Of a DNA stretch of 13,446 nt, positions 13,371 through 13,446 are shown piece after piece (within the stretch, counting starts at the first letter, position 1; each line of letters opens with the position of its first letter). The notes beneath the pieces were generated by a model, which searched no databases, was not told the origin of the DNA, and saw nothing but the letters and a program-made list of their open reading frames with translations. Source of the stretch: TTA-H9 sp002071415 (GTDB taxonomy: Bacteria > Bacteroidota > Bacteroidia > Bacteroidales > TTA-H9); the NCBI GenBank assembly GCA_035411425.1, contig DAONSX010000059.1:1-13446 (forward strand), written 5' to 3'. The translations under genes and the position numbers were made by a program.

Positions 13371-13446
13371 AATCAATCCGAAACCCTTGTTTTCCTGTTT
13401 TCCGCATTGGGACACCCTAAAAATTTTTACAAACAATTCGGTACAG
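13371..13446. other. Downstream flank of EF-G2, no feature seen
   Basis: These 76 bases contain no convincing hairpin terminator or coding start. Any following gene begins beyond the window. Confidence 0.5.

Noticed and set aside
1..13446. CRISPR array, restriction system, retron or other defence system
   Set aside because: No regularly spaced short repeats, reverse transcriptase, nuclease-helicase or methylase motifs were seen anywhere in the window.

Overview
The window looks like chromosomal DNA from a member of the Bacteroidota, most likely the order Bacteroidales. It is AT-rich, and several genes are preceded by the phylum-specific -7 promoter element TAnnTTTG, with little sign of Shine-Dalgarno pairing. 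The gene content fits too: a TonB-dependent outer-membrane receptor, Rhs/YD-repeat proteins ending in variable toxin-like tips, lipoproteins, a PfkB sugar/nucleoside kinase and the divergent EF-G2 paralogue known from Bacteroides.

Positions 1-6130 are an accessory, rearranged region. Reading the minus strand from high to low coordinates, it holds a 5'-truncated rhs gene (rhs B) with a papain-like cysteine-peptidase tip and a lipoprotein that is its likely immunity partner. Next comes a small mobile-element remnant: an XRE repressor on the plus strand and, divergent from it, the first 45 codons of a CHC2-type DNA primase. The primase fragment is cut off exactly where a second, shorter rhs copy (rhs A) begins. 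Rhs A has an HExxH zinc-metallopeptidase tip and its own lipoprotein partner. The left end of an IS3-family element sits 6 bp past that lipoprotein's stop codon. The rhs copies share about 905 bp of core at roughly 98.6% identity, with a perfect 750-bp tract in the middle, but their C-terminal tips and partner lipoproteins are unrelated. This is the classic pattern of Rhs tip exchange with displaced cassettes.

The most interesting inference is promoter capture. The XRE/primase intergenic region has two divergent Bacteroidota promoters, each with TGTTCT/AGAACA repressor half-sites between -33 and -7 and just downstream of -7. Because the primase was truncated, its promoter and first 45 codons now lead, after a 6-nt gap, into the orphan rhs A toxin ORF and its lipoprotein. 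A phage-like repressor may therefore control a toxin/immunity pair.

Positions 6131-9255 hold a TonB-dependent receptor with its own terminator and, upstream on the same strand, a small membrane-anchored protein. Positions 9256-9988 are non-coding and contain degenerate tRNA-like repeats next to tRNA-Asn (minus strand).

Positions 10063-13446 are ordinary chromosome: a PfkB-family kinase and an EF-G2-type translation factor whose GTPase motifs are visibly degenerate.
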